Origin: Chrysomallon squamiferum
Lineage: Eukaryota; Mollusca; Gastropoda; Neomphalida; Peltospiridae
NCBI GenBank assembly: GCA_012295275.1
Contig: CM022678.1
Span: forward strand, 9,982,595-10,034,677
Length of the DNA: 52,083 nucleotides
Direction of reading: 5' to 3'
Of the stretch, positions 1 through 13,185 are shown in pieces (position 1 is the first letter of the stretch; the number at the start of each line of letters is the position of its first letter). The notes under the pieces are model-generated. The model saw nothing but the letters and a program-made list of their open reading frames with translations. It did no database searches and was not told the DNA's origin. The translations under genes were made by a program, and so were the position numbers.

Positions 1-576
<576 letters not shown>

Positions 577-582
577 TGTCTT

Positions 583-1105
583 TATTCTTATTTTCAAATT
601 TGTATTCCTATCTGACCGTGTTTATAACTACCGCTACCACTGCTACAATTTATATTACTACTACTGCTTCAACTACTACTACTACTATACTACTTCTATT
701 ATTACTACTACTACTATTACCGCTGCCACTGATACAATTTATACTACTACTACTTCTACTATTACTACTACTGCTACTACTGCTACAAACTATACTACTA
801 CTACTATAAACTATACTACTACTACTACAAACTATACTACTGCTATTACTACAACTACTACTACTACTATACTACTACTACTATTACCGCTGCCACTGAT
901 ACAATTTATAGTACTACTACTTCTTCTACTACTCCACCTCCTATTATTACTATTACTAACAATAATAATATTTAATACAAAAATAATGTAATAAAAATGT
1001 TTCAAGCCGTTTTTACCATAATACACGATACCAAGCAGTTCAGTCTTTCAAGAGTTTTGTACATGACAGACATTGTCAGCGACTGAACAGATGAGAAAAC
1101 TTAAT
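583..1105 (+). repeat. Tandem ~0.5-kb unit, copy 1
   Basis: Begins with TTTTCAAATTTGTATTCCTA, continues through ACT/ATT trinucleotide tracts, and ends with a unique ~120-bp block containing CATTGTCAGCGACTGAACAG. The same order of blocks recurs at 1209-1585. The trinucleotide core is longer here, which accounts for the length difference. Confidence 0.85.
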
Positions 1106-1208
1106 ACTGTTATTATTGATATTATTATTGTTAATATTATTATTATTGTTATTATTATTATTATTATTGTTACTGTTATTATAATAATTATTATTCTCAA
1201 TAATTATT

Positions 1209-1585
1209 ATTGTTATTTTCAAATTTGTATTCCTATCTGTCCGTGTATATAACCACCGCTACTACTGCTACAATTTATACTACTACTACTATACTACTTC
1301 TACTATTACTACTACTACTATTACCGCTGCCACTGATACAATTTATACTACTACTACTATACTACTATTACCGCTGCCACTGGAACAATTTATACTACTA
1401 CTACTTCTACTACTACTGCTCATACTATTATTACTATTACTAACAATAATAATATTTAATACCCAATAATGTAATAAAAATGTTTCAAGCCGTTTTTACC
1501 ATAAACCAAGCAGTTCAGTCTTTCAAGAGTTTTGTACTTGACAGACATTGTCAGCGACTGAACAGATGAGAAAACTTATTTCTGT
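1209..1585 (+). repeat. Tandem ~0.5-kb unit, copy 2
   Basis: Second copy of the unit at 583-1105, in the same orientation, with a shorter (ACT)n core and a near-identical 3' block. Separated from copy 1 by an (ATT)n-rich spacer. Not seen elsewhere in the window, so it lies outside the gene-bearing duplicon. Confidence 0.85.
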
Positions 1586-1794
1586 TATTATTGCTATTAT
1601 TATTATTATTATTGTTGCTGTTGTTATTATAATAATAATAATAATTATTATTATTATTAATATTATTGTTAATATTATTATTATTGTCATTATTATTGTT
1701 GCTTTGTTATTATAATAATAATTATTATTATATTATTATTACTGCTGTAAGTTTGAATTGTTGTTGTTGTTATTATTATTATTATTATTATTAA
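1586..1794. repeat. (ATT)n-rich spacer up to duplicon edge
   Basis: Imperfect TTA/ATT tracts. Similarity to the 31-kb copy starts at about 1795, where ATTAAATCAGTCTTTC matches the reverse complement near 31980. Confidence 0.7.
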
Positions 1795-2084
1795 AATGTT
1801 AAATATTAAATCAGTCTTTCTGTTGAAAAATACAAAAATTAGTTTTAACTGAAATGTTACATTGTCACTAATACTAATACTAATACTACTAATAAAAATA
1901 AAAATAATTACACACTGTAAAATTATTAGCTAAAAAACAAAACTGATAAAACATACTCGTATTTTATTTTCTGAGTGTTTAGCATGGGTTACACTGGTAA
2001 ATAATTTTAGAAACAACACGTTTCACTCTCTGAAATGTTTCAGCTGTTTTTCTTATTAGTGTTATGTGCAGTCGTCATAGCAGT

Positions 2085-2240
2085 TGTAGTAGTAGTAGTA
2101 GTAATACTAGTGGTAATAAACAGCAAAAATAGCATTCGCAATATTGGTACAAGTAGTAGTAGTAGTAGTAGTTGTAGTAATAGTATTAGTGGCTGTAATA
2201 GTAATGGTGGTTACAGTAGCAGTAGTTGTGGTGGGTATTG
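2085..2240 (+). repeat. (AGT/GTA)n interrupted trinucleotide block
   Basis: Interrupted AGT repeats with conserved interruptions. The reverse complement lies at 31505-31690 and again at 51690-51880 in the other two duplicon copies. Ser-rich or Thr-rich open frames across it are repeat translations. Confidence 0.85.
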
Positions 2241-2344
2241 GAAACAACAGTCGTTGTGGTAGTCATATTGTTATTGGGGTGATCGTTATCGTAGTATGCT
2301 AGTACATGCAATATTGGTGGTTATGTTACTAACAATGCTTCATG

Positions 2345-3030
2345 TATATAAGCATTCTTCGTGCTTGTTTTATCTTTATCTCCTTTATGTGTATCAGTGT
2401 GTGTGTGTATATTTATGTAACTATATTTTGTGCGTGCTTTATCTTTATCTCCTTTATGTGTATCAGTGTGTACGTGTGTATCTATGTAAGTATACTTTGT
2501 GCGTGTTTTATCTTTATCTCCATTATGTGTATCAGAGTCTGTGTGTGTATATATGTAACTATATTTTGTGCGTGTTTTATCTTTAGCTCCTTTAGTGTAT
2601 CAGTGTGTGTGTGTGTATCTATGTAAGTATCCTTTTTGCGTGTTTTATTTTTATCTCCATTATATGTATTAGTGTGTATAACTGTGTGTGTATCTATGTA
2701 AGTATACTTTTGTGTGTGTTTTATCTTTATCTCCCTTTATATGTATTAGTGTGTGTATGTGTGTGTATGTATCTATGTAATTATATTTTTGTGCGTGTTT
2801 TATCTTTATCTCCATTATGTGTATCAGTGTGTGTGTGTGTATATATGTAAGTATTCTTTGTGCGTGTTTTATCTTTATCTCCTTTTATATATTGTGTGTG
2901 TATAACTGTGTGTGTGTGTATGTAAGTATACCATGTGCGTGTTTTATCTTTATCACCGTTATGTGTATTAATGTGTATAACTGTGTGTTAATGTAAGTAT
3001 ACTTCGTGCGTGTTTTATCTTTTATTATCT
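2345..3030 (+). repeat. ~69-bp minisatellite, about 10 units
   Basis: Each unit carries TTTATCTTTATCTCC, then ATGTGTATCAGTGTGTGTG, then ATGTAAGTATACTTTGTGCG. Spacing is about 68-74 bp, with variation coming from embedded GT runs. The same unit forms an array in inverse orientation at 30340-30930. It is absent from copy C. Confidence 0.9.
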
Positions 3031-3334
3031 TTATGTCCATTATGTGTGTATGTGTGTGTGTATGTGTATGTATGTATGTGTGTGTGTGTATGTATGTGTA
3101 TGTATGTGTATGTGTCTATGTGTATGTGTGTGTGTTTGTGTGTATGTGTGTATGTGTATGTATGTATGTGTTTGTATGTGTATGTGTGTGTGTATGTGTG
3201 TCTTTGTGTATGTGTGTGTGTGTGTGTGTGTGTATGTGTGTATGTGTGTGTGTGTGTGTGTTGTGTGCATGTGTGTGTGTATGTATGTGTGTGTGTGATG
3301 TGTGTGTATGTGTATGTTTATGTATGTGTGTGTA

Positions 3335-3371
<37 letters not shown>

Positions 3372-3455
3372 ATGTGTATGTGTGTATGTATGTGTGTGTG
3401 TGTATGTGTATGTATGTGTATGTATGTGTGTGTGTATGTGTGTATGTATTTGTTT
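3031..3455 (+). repeat. (GT)n with ATGT interruptions, ~425 bp
   Basis: GT dinucleotide tract interspersed with TATGTATG units. Counterpart of the (AC)n tract at 29549-29960. All Cys-Val or His-Thr open frames here are repeat translations. Confidence 0.95.
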
Positions 3456-3930
<475 letters not shown>

Positions 3931-4129
3931 AAGAGATGAAAAACTTGGGTGAAAATTTTCAAAAGTAAATCAGAGTCTGTTTTAAAGTGAAATCTATTTT
4001 GTAATTTAGCAAGGTTAAACGATAAAGTAATTCATAATAAATAAATAACATATTTAAAAATAAAAATAAAGAAAGTAAACAAATTAACTAAATTAATTAC
4101 CTTACAGTAAATAAATAACTGATTTTCTG

Positions 4130-4135
4130 TTTATT
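4130..4135 (-). promoter_or_regulatory. Poly(A) signal of gene A
   Basis: AATAAA on the minus strand, 76 nt after the stop codon. Copies B and C have the same hexamer at the same distance. Confidence 0.65.
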
Positions 4136-4163
4136 TACAAGAAAGAAATGTCTGTGGACTTTC

Positions 4164-4211
4164 AACTTCAAAACAGTTCAGTGAAACTAACTTAGCAGAC
4201 AGTTTGAAGTT
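4164..4211 (-). other. Post-stop stem-loop, gene A
   Basis: AACTTCAAAC and GTTTTGAAGTT can pair (10 bp, one bulge) immediately after the stop codon, enclosing about 27 nt. The element is essentially identical in the three copies. Confidence 0.5.
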
Positions 4212-5655
4212 TACTTTTTACACCACGTAAATATTTTTATTTCATTGTTATCAAACTTCCACGTAGAGTTTGTTGTCATCACAACAGACAAACCAAGGAC
4301 TGGACAGTCCATCCTGGTCAGTGAGGATGTCACGTGTAATGTTACCATCTCGAGACAGCTGAACAACACAATTTCTATTTCCACTACAAACAAAAATATT
4401 TCCCTCCCTGTCACATGTAACACCTCCCAAGTCTCTCAGTTTGTCTGAATCACGTGACTTCCATTTGACGTCACCTGATGACGTCACACAAAATAAACTG
4501 TTTTCTCTCTGTGACACAACAATCAGACATTGATCGTGAACTGTGAGACTGTACGGACTGGGGATCAAATCTGTTGAGATAGAATTAATGAGCTGACCAC
4601 TGTCTGTCAGTATGTCCAAGCACTGATTAAACCACCACCAGTGACCGCGAGACGGTTGCCAGGTAACACAGAGATAAACTCATACTTTGTTTACCAGTTG
4701 TAATTGTTTTTATCAGTTTGAAGTTTTCCAAATTTAAAAACAATATTTTATTTTCATCTGGCAGAGCAACGACAACAACAACATCACCCTGCTGACCACG
4801 TGACTCAGCAAGACCGCATGGACTAACAGGAAGTCACGTGTTTGTTTATCAGTGATTTTCTTGTTAAACAAAAACATTTTACACATTTATTGTTTCAATC
4901 ACTAACAACAATTTTACTCTTGTCCTCACCTGACACCAGGATGGAAAACACAAAAGGATTTGTTTTATCTTTTTATCTTCTTGTGTTTTTTGTTAATTGT
5001 GTCTGTGTGTTTTGTGTGTGTGTTTCTGTCTGTTTGTGTGTTTATCTGTGTGTCTGTGTGTTGTGTGTTTTTATGTTAATGGTGTCTGTGTGTTTGAGTG
5101 TGTCTGTCTGTCTGTCTATCTGTGTGTCTGTTTGGATGTTTGTGATTATTTCACCGATGTGTACAGAAATTTCTTTCTTTTTATCAGATTTTCTGAGATT
5201 TATTTTGAATTCTGCTTTTTCTATTTGTGAAAGAGATTTTGTCAGAAACTCGGAAGTTGTGTTTTGAAGTTTGGTGAATTTTGGAAGATTTGTTTTTATG
5301 TCTGACTCTGATTTTTCTTTTAACAAATTTTCACCAAGTTTTATAAACTTTTCATTTTCATCAATCAGATGTTTGTGTTCTCTGAACAATTTTTCTATTT
5401 CTGAGTTTACAAAGTTCTGAGATTTTTCTATTTCTCTTATTAGCCTGTCTTGTTCTTTGTGGACTGCGGCTGTGAAATCTGTTATTAGTGTGTTACCAAT
5501 CCTTCTGACCTCTTCTGTGGTGTCCACGACGTTGATGTCGACGGCTTGGCGAAGTTGCTCAATCTTATCATCCATCTCTGTCTGAAGAATTTCTTTAAAG
5601 GTTTTGAGACTCTCAGAAACAGAACTCAGAATTGAAATGTGGCCTCTCTTTTCAT
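4211..5655 (-). pseudogene. TRIM-like gene copy A, exon 2 (coiled coil + NHL-like propeller), frame-disrupted
   Basis: Second coding exon of copy A. Acceptor TTTCAG precedes 5655, with a (TTTA)n tract as the pyrimidine-poor run-up. It begins with a charged helical stretch starting MDDKIEQLRQAVDIN and running to about 5150 (predicted coiled coil). A Thr/Asp-rich linker follows, then propeller strands such as SLFCVTSSGDVKWKSRD and CDREGNIFVC, typical of NHL/six-bladed beta-propeller modules in TRIM proteins. The frame breaks in the linker (about +2 at 5040-5065, stop at 5042). Further indels lie near 4680-4695, 4630 and 4258, and a TGT-to-TGA change sits at 4895-4897. No B-box Cys/His cluster is present between RING and coiled coil. 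Read as spliced, it would give about 300 residues, RING plus coiled coil only. The breaks could be real pseudogenization or assembly indels. Confidence 0.85.
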
Positions 5656-5703
5656 CTGAAATAAATAAATAAATAAATAAATAAATAAATGTTTAAATAA
5701 TTA

Positions 5704-5735
<32 letters not shown>

Positions 5736-5991
5736 GAAGAGAAGAATAATAATAATAATAATAATAATAGATTGAGTGCTAATGCTATTAATAAAGATAT
5801 GCGTACAATTTGGAGTGTTAATGAATTTATTTTATCAACTAAATGTAAAATCTGGGTAGAAAATTGTTATAGATAAAATGTCCTCTATTTCTTTATGCTG
5901 CGATGGTTAATAAATAAATATTTATAGTTAAATAATCACTGTATCTTTTAAAATTATTTTATTGTAATCGACCTAAACACAGCTGACTCAC

Positions 5992-6277
5992 AAAACTTTG
6001 AATGTTGTATTTTGTTAATGGCGTCCACCAGTGGCCTGTTAATAGAGAACTGAGCTGCCCATGTTTTCACTGGTTTCGTGCTATCTGGAATGTGGACATT
6101 CTGCCTGCATATCGGGCAGGAGATATGTTTGTCGTTGTTATGGTATTTTTTGCTGATGTAATTTTCAAGGCATTTAGAACAGAACGAGTGTCCACATAGA
6201 AGACTTCTGGGTTTATCGAAAACGTCCAAACAGAGCGAGCACGAAATACTGTCATCCGAGTTTGAAGCTGTTGCCAT
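5992..6277 (-). CDS. TRIM-like gene copy A, exon 1 (RING finger)
   Basis: A 286-bp first coding exon, 95 codons plus one nucleotide, ending at a GTGAGT donor (intron 5656-5991, phase 1). It encodes a complete C3HC4 RING: C13-x2-C16, C28-x-H30-x2-C33-x2-C36, then C54-x2-C57. The family function is E3 ubiquitin transfer from an E2 enzyme. The start is set at the ATG at 6277 because MATASNSDD is shared by all three copies and is preceded by TTCACAG, a likely acceptor for an upstream noncoding exon. The open frame continues upstream only as poly-Leu encoded by a trinucleotide repeat. This exon differs from B in about 18 of 95 residues, far more than exon 2 does. Confidence 0.88.
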
Positions 6278-6282
6278 ATCTG

Positions 6283-6396
<114 letters not shown>

Positions 6397-6399
6397 ATT

Positions 6400-7480
6400 C
6401 CACTAAATTCATACGACCAATGGTATATACAAATAAATAAATGAAATGATAAATATATAAACTTGCGAATACAACACTGATAATATTATAAATAAACTAA
6501 AAAAACCTGTTTGTTTATTTATTTATTTAGTCTTGTTTGTAAAATAAAAGTGCATTACGAACTTGCTAAATTTAACCTTGTGACGTCACTCTTAATTTGA
6601 GAAGGAAGACGACAGTCTGTTGTAAATTGCGGTCGACAAAACTAATATAATAAACGAAGTCGGCTGTAATAAATTATATGAAGCAAAGAAAAAAATCACA
6701 AAAAAAAAACACACCAACAAACTAAACATATGTGAGTATCCATGAATACTGCAAGTTAATTTATCACACCACTAGAAAAGAAATCGTTTCTCGCAATGTG
6801 ACGAGCTACTTTTCTTGAAAACCATATACCTCGCACGATAAAGTAATCGTGGAATTGACTTTGAAAATAATGTTTTAAAATATCTGAGAACACGAATAAT
6901 AATAATAATAATAATAATAATACGAATAAGAATAATAATAAGAAGAAGAAGAAGAAGAAGAAGAAGAAAAGGAATAAATTTGACTTACTTAGTCTTGAGA
7001 AATGAAAATTTTAACAGCTGAAATAATGTGAACGCTTCTTCGTCTGCAATGTCAATTTACTCTTGCATTAGCGAAGCCCGGTTTTTACAGACGACACTTT
7101 CTGAGCGGAAGATACCAATTCAAAAAAAAAAAAGGGGTAGAAGCTTTGAAGTTTTCTATAAAAGTTTTGTTTCTTCTGATAAAAAATAATCGTGAAATGT
7201 TTTTCATTCTTGTGGTTAAGTAAAAAGGATTAACATTAACAACTACCTTAACATAGTTTGTGTACTGAATTAATTTATAAAATGCTGGTTAGAGTCTATC
7301 ACACATGTAGTAATAATAGACACAGCGGCTAGCTTGAAGTGGGACAGAGAAAGATAATACATTTAGCCGCCAAAATTGTATCGTGTTTAAACTTGAACAG
7401 TGAACTGGCGGTATCAGGTCTTTTCGTAAGATATATATAAATAAACTCTAATAATGAAAAACAGCATACAAGGTGAATAT
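6400..7480 (-). other. 5' flank / presumed promoter and 5' UTR of gene A
   Basis: Aligns with 25500-26620 (B) and 47080-48180 (C) in reverse orientation. It contains a conserved TGACGTCA and an (AAT)n/(AAG)n tract at 6895-6967. Divergence from B is about 12% near the gene and declines outward. No coding exon is supported. Confidence 0.55.
6581..6588. promoter_or_regulatory. CRE-type palindrome upstream of gene A
   Basis: A perfect TGACGTCA about 300 bp upstream of the RING ATG, retained in all three copies although the surrounding DNA has diverged. Binding by CREB/ATF-type factors is an inference from the motif only. Confidence 0.4.
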
Positions 7481-8601
7481 ATGATTTTAGGCACGTACAC
7501 ACAGTAGTAATAAAATAATAATAAATATATATCTCTTATCTGTATTAAATAGCTTTATTTCATTTTATTTCATTTTATTTAATATATATATATATATATA
7601 TATATAAATTTCCGATCTAATAGTCGACAGTATGTATACATATCAATATTTCGGAATGTAATTTATGTACTTATACTTATCTCGCTCAGTCGGTATAAAT
7701 GCTAACATACAAATAATAAAATATATAAAGAGACGCTTTTCATCTAAGAAAAGAAAGAAAGAAACTTTTTTCTACATACGTGTGTATGTATGTGTGTGTG
7801 TGTGTGTGTTATATCTGTGTAACAAATCTCAGTGAGTAAAAGTTATTATTTTCTGTCAGAGAGACTATTAGTATTAGTATTATATTTTGTATTTATATTT
7901 GTTTAAAGTTTCAATAATAAACTAGCTGGAATGGGTGTTTCTTACATATATCATTAATCACATTGAATAAAATACTCGAGCGAAAAGGAAGATGTTTTAA
8001 GTTACACATCTACACAAACACAAATACACATACATACATACACACACACACACACATATACACATACATACCTACACCCACACATATAGACACACACACA
8101 CATACACATACATACAGAATACACAACGCACACAGTCACAAACAGAACACCAACACACATACACACAATGCACACGCACACACGTGTACACACTGACACA
8201 CCAGTGTTCATACACTAAATGTACAGTTTAACAGAAGTTTACATTCTGTGTGTTTACCGAGGCGAAACATACTTGACTCTGTTTAGTCACGTTTTGAATT
8301 CACGCAGTTACACTGTCTACAGAGGAAGGTGGGTTTCAACAACAACAACAACAACAAAAAAATCGAACATATTTTATAATATTACAAAATAAAATAAAAA
8401 CAACTCAATTATTTACGGGTGTTGGGAAAGCTAATTTAAAAAAAGGAATCAGTCAACTGAAACGTAGTTGGAGAAGAATAATTATATTACTGTAAGTTTT
8501 AAGTTGTGCATGTCTGTGTTACTGTCTCTCCGTGTGTGTGTGTATGTGCGTGCGTGTGTGTAAAACATATACGCCTTTGATGACACAGATTACACTGCAA
8601 A
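7481..8601. other. Spacer with (AT)n, (GT)n and (AC)n tracts
   Basis: Contains (AT)n at about 7581-7604, (GT)n near 7794-7809 and an AC-rich tract at 8010-8210. Between them are unique blocks matched in inverse orientation at 18540-18960 and 24060-24420, and at 38100-38940. No gene is seen. The roughly 0.9 kb present in B between 24430 and 25500 is missing around 7450-7700. Confidence 0.6.
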
Positions 8602-8766
8602 ATGACAGAACCAAAACAAGTGAGAAAAATATCTAACCGTAACCCGCTGTCAAAAGCTTGTCAAAACAAGGTCAGAATTTCGAGGTTCAGTAAGCTCTAT
8701 TTCATAAAAGGGCCGACAGGACTGTGCAAAGATTACAAAGTATTAGATTCCTGTAGATATCAATGA
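8602..8766 (+). CDS. Small repeated open frame, 54 aa (copy in duplicon A)
   Basis: ATG to TGA frame encoding a basic 54-residue peptide starting MTEPKQVRKIS and ending VLDSCRYQ. I do not recognise a domain. Related sequences occur at 23312-23475, 37269-37433 and 45517-45681, and as decayed forms at 18393-18535 and 42453-42600. Frames at 8602, 37269 and 45517 are intact with the same start and stop. The 23312 copy has lost one base. Substitutions between copies are often amino-acid changing, so this may simply be part of a repeat whose frame has survived by chance. Confidence 0.3.
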   Translation: MTEPKQVRKISNRNPLSKACQNKVRISRFSKLYFIKGPTGLCKDYKVLDSCRYQ

Positions 8767-8929
8767 AAGAATCGAAATCAAAGAGCAAGAGAAACCAGCT
8801 TAGACTGACAAATTTTTAAATATTCTTTTTTCTAGTGTTTATAGTTGTTTTTATTTTCTCTATTTCATATATAGATCACACTATCTTAAGTCTATACAAT
8901 AATTATTACTTTACTAAAATTGTCTACAG

Positions 8930-9250
8930 CTAGCAAACAGAAGAGAAATGTAACTACTAAAACACTGTAATGTTACTGATAATACTACAACGAATAATGC
9001 TACAACAGCCACTGCAAAAACAAATACTGCAACTACAACTACTAGAACAACTGCTACTGTAGTAACTAATAATTCTACTACAGCTACTACAACGACTAAT
9101 ACTGACACTACAAGTACTACAACAGTTTTATGACTACTGCAACAATTAACAATGTAACTACGACTACAACGACGAATAATTCTGCTGCAAGTATTACAAC
9201 AACTAATACTAAAACTACTACAACAAACAATATTTCCACTACAACTATTA
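8930..9250. repeat. Interrupted ACT/ACA trinucleotide block
   Basis: Degenerate ACT, ACA and ACG triplets that translate as Thr/Asn-rich or Val-rich strings. The same block lies in inverse orientation at 22830-23110 and 45036-45300, always adjacent to a long (GA/CT)n tract. Confidence 0.85.
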
Positions 9251-9251
9251 C

Positions 9252-10021
<770 letters not shown>

Positions 10022-10064
<43 letters not shown>

Positions 10065-10132
10065 AACACACACACACAAACGCACAGACACTCACACACT
10101 AAACAAACACAAACACGTATATGCAGGTGTAT

Positions 10133-10218
<86 letters not shown>
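10022..10218. repeat. (AC)n followed by (GA)n
   Basis: AC tract (10022-10100), a short unique linker containing ATGCAGGTGTATCTCAGAG, then an AG tract (10138-10218). The same linker joins AC and GA tracts in the interspersed element at 15760, 39740 and 46155. Confidence 0.9.
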
Positions 10219-10221
<3 letters not shown>

Positions 10222-10832
10222 TATTCGGGCATATGCAGGATTAAGTTATAACAGAATAAACGTAATAGAAAATAGACACAACATAACATAACGTAACAAA
10301 ACATAACATAACATAACATAATATAATATAATATAATATAGGAAGCATAAAAACAACAAATTATTTTCACATTAACTTACATTTTCATAAGAAAATAACG
10401 AACTCGCACTTTCTAAAAATAGATCTTGGAATTTCCATATCATTTGCGAGGACTCAGTGTTTTCTGTGTAACTGAGTGGACTGTATATAAACGAGTTTTA
10501 TCACTGCTGGAGAAAATTCTGAAAAATAATAAAAATTCACTGACAGAGACGTTTAGTTATTACATTTGTTTGTTTGTTTATTATTTTGTTAACTGATTTT
10601 TTCTTGCCCACATATTTGTTTGTTTATTATTTTGTTAATTGATTTTTCTTCTTCATATTTGTTTTTTTAAATTTTGTTAATTGATTTCTCTTCATTTTTT
10701 CTTACAAATACTATTTCTATTCTTACGAGTTTTTGTCAACTACTGTTACCATTTCTATTACACAACAACAACTACTACTATTACTATTGCTATTACAGCA
10801 ACAACTACTACTACTACTGCTACTACTACTAC
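10219..10832. other. Spacer with duplicated TTGTTTATTATTTTGTTAA blocks
   Basis: Mostly unique AT-rich DNA, nearly identical to the reverse complement of 21270-21870. A ~60-bp block is tandemly repeated at about 10565-10680. An ACATA/ATATA pentamer run lies at 10282-10340. Confidence 0.65.

Positions 10833-10898
<66 letters not shown>
10833..10898. repeat. (ATT)n microsatellite
   Basis: A pure ATT tract. B and C have (AAT)n(AGT)n in this place. Confidence 0.95.
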
Positions 10899-10899
<1 letters not shown>

Positions 10900-11300
10900 T
10901 TATCGTGATAAAAGACGTAGTTGATACAAAACAAACATTGTTTATTTAAGCATATATCAGAACAGACTCACAGCGAACGCACACTGAATTATCTATGTAC
11001 TTAGGACAGACAGACAGACACAGAATTATCCCAGGTAGAGATCATCACCAGGTCTACACAAATAACCTCACATCCTAACAGCAGAGTTTTAATCTAATTA
11101 TATCTGTGTGTTTATAGCAGTGACTTCTTCAATTTAGTTTTAAATCAGTTTTGGAATTTCAAACAGTCATTATTATTACTACTACTGCTGCTGATGCTGC
11201 TGCTGCTACTACTACTACTACTATAAATAATAATAATAATAATAATAATACTGCAGTAGTATTTCACGTATTGTGTTGATTTTGTTATGTAATATAGCAA

Positions 11301-11500
11301 NNNNNNNNNNNNNNNNNNNNNNNNNNNNNNNNNNNNNNNNNNNNNNNNNNNNNNNNNNNNNNNNNNNNNNNNNNNNNNNNNNNNNNNNNNNNNNNNNNNN
11401 NNNNNNNNNNNNNNNNNNNNNNNNNNNNNNNNNNNNNNNNNNNNNNNNNNNNNNNNNNNNNNNNNNNNNNNNNNNNNNNNNNNNNNNNNNNNNNNNNNNN
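11301..11500. other. Assembly gap (200 N)
   Basis: Exactly 200 N, a typical placeholder for a gap of unknown size. The sequence to its left ends where B and C enter the 46-bp tandem array, so the array is the probable cause of the break. Confidence 0.99.
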
Positions 11501-11935
11501 AAATTATAACTCTTTTTTTTCAAATTAATGATTATCCACTTATCCAAAAAAAACTGCGGTTATCTAACATAAATCTGGACACATAAAATAATTTCAATAA
11601 ATAAAGCATTTAATGTGATAAGATATAATTAAAATGTTACTTTAATGTGAATTTGCTTCTGTTTATTTTATAAAAGACACAGGAGTGAAATTATATACTT
11701 GAAATATATCTTGTAAATTTCCACAGTTAAATGTAACTAAAATAAACTTTTAATATCTAGCAGATATAATAAAAATAAAAGAAGAAAAAATATATATACT
11801 GAAAATAGCATAAGAAAAATACTGGTTGGACACATACTTGTGTGTGAGTTTTTATTTCTGTGTATGAAAACAAGAACTGTATTTGTCTTTTCTGAACCTG
11901 GCTACAGCCTCAAATGTACTGATTCCTTCATCACA
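11501..11935. other. AT-rich DNA not shared with other duplicon copies
   Basis: No similarity seen to the 19-20 kb or 43 kb regions that would continue the duplicon. TTTATT at 11851-11856 reads AATAAA on the minus strand and could serve the exon at 11936-12082. Confidence 0.5.
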
Positions 11936-12082
11936 TCAAAGATGAAACTTGAAAGTGTTTGAAATTCTAAAGTCTTCCCACATCAACAACAAGGACATCG
12001 TCTGTTCTAGAGCTGTGAGGATGATGGCAAAACCTGCCTCATGTCCAGTTTTATACATGACCCTCAACTGTCTTGTTACTGC
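11936..12082 (-). CDS. Possible terminal exon of an unidentified gene
   Basis: On the minus strand, a TTTTGTTTTGAAG acceptor precedes 48 codons of ordinary composition, including KTGHEAGFAIILTALEQT, and a TGA at 11936-11938. An AATAAA follows about 80 nt after the stop. The composition is unlike the surrounding simple repeats. I do not recognise the product. The exon enters in phase 0, the same phase as the donor of the candidate exon at 36776-36883 on the same strand. They could belong to one gene with the duplicon in its intron, but that is speculative. Confidence 0.35.
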   Translation of the reverse strand, partial: AVTRQLRVMYKTGHEAGFAIILTALEQTMSLLLMWEDFRISNTFKFHL

Positions 12083-12599
12083 CTTCAAAACAAAAATAAT
12101 ATAATAAATTAAATTAAATAAAGATAATAAATGGAATGTCGAATGCAATACAGCACATTATTAAGATTAGAGTATTGTTATTCTTAAGTGTATAACGATA
12201 ATAAAATACCATGAAAAAATAATTAAACAAACAGAAACAAAATATAATAATAACAGTAGTAATTAAATAAATAATTAAAAAATATAATATCGATGAAAAA
12301 ATAAAACATTGAATACAGCTTCATAATGAAGTTCATTATGACATCTACAAAACTTTTATTGACAGTTTTAATGTCTTTTTTATTTAGTTAAATTATATTA
12401 CACTTCATTTTACACCTTCACTTTTCTGTTTTGCAATCAAATATAATTCTTTAACATGCATGAGTAATATTAATCCACAATATTTTATTTTATTTTTATT
12501 TATTTGTTTATTCATTATTATTATTAAGAATCCTGAAGATTATTTATGTTACCTGCAATAAAACTAATATTAGGAAAAGAAATAAAACTACACAAATTA

Positions 12600-12835
12600 T
12601 GCATATATGCATTATTTAAAAAAAAAATAAAAAAAATAATAAAAAATAAAAAATTAAAAGAATCATTATAATAATAATAATTATAATATAATAAATTTTA
12701 AAAAAACTTATGACAAATAAAAAAGGTATTCACTTTCTCCAACTAATGAAATTCCAAAGCCTTTGTTAACAGTAACAAAATAGAACGTCTGCCTGTACAC
12801 TTGTATACAGTCACTGATCGACGAGTGACACAACT
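12600..12835 (+). repeat. Direct repeat, unit 1 of 2
   Basis: From TATGCATTATTTAAAAAAA to CAGTCACTGATCGACGAGT. The same order of poly(A), AAT-rich and unique blocks recurs at 13745-13985. About 90% similar by eye in the unique part. Confidence 0.85.
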
Positions 12836-13073
12836 TGACCTTTAACCCCACGTTTGTATCGTGTTCTAAAATGTGTCTGCACTTCCTGAACTCTGCCGTA
12901 AAAAAAAAAAAAAAAAAAAAAAAAAATTAGTAACTACTACTACTACTACTAATAATAATAAATAGCAAATTAAAAAAAAAAAATACAAAAACAAACGGAG
13001 ATAGAGAGATAATGAGTAAGAAAGGAAGGAAGGAAAGATAAATAAAAATAAAATAAAAGAAGAACAAAAGATA

Positions 13074-13129
<56 letters not shown>

Positions 13130-13185
13130 GATGAAGTCGATGAAGAAGATGATGAACATAAATAAATAAATAAATAAATAAATAT
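12836..13185. repeat. Low-complexity stretch: poly(A), (ACT)n, (AAT)n, (AAAT)n
   Basis: Poly(A) of about 27 nt at 12900, AAAGG-type purine runs at 13018-13040, (AAT)n at 13076-13129 and (AAAT)n at 13159-13182. Leu-rich and Tyr-rich frames are repeat translations. Confidence 0.85.
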
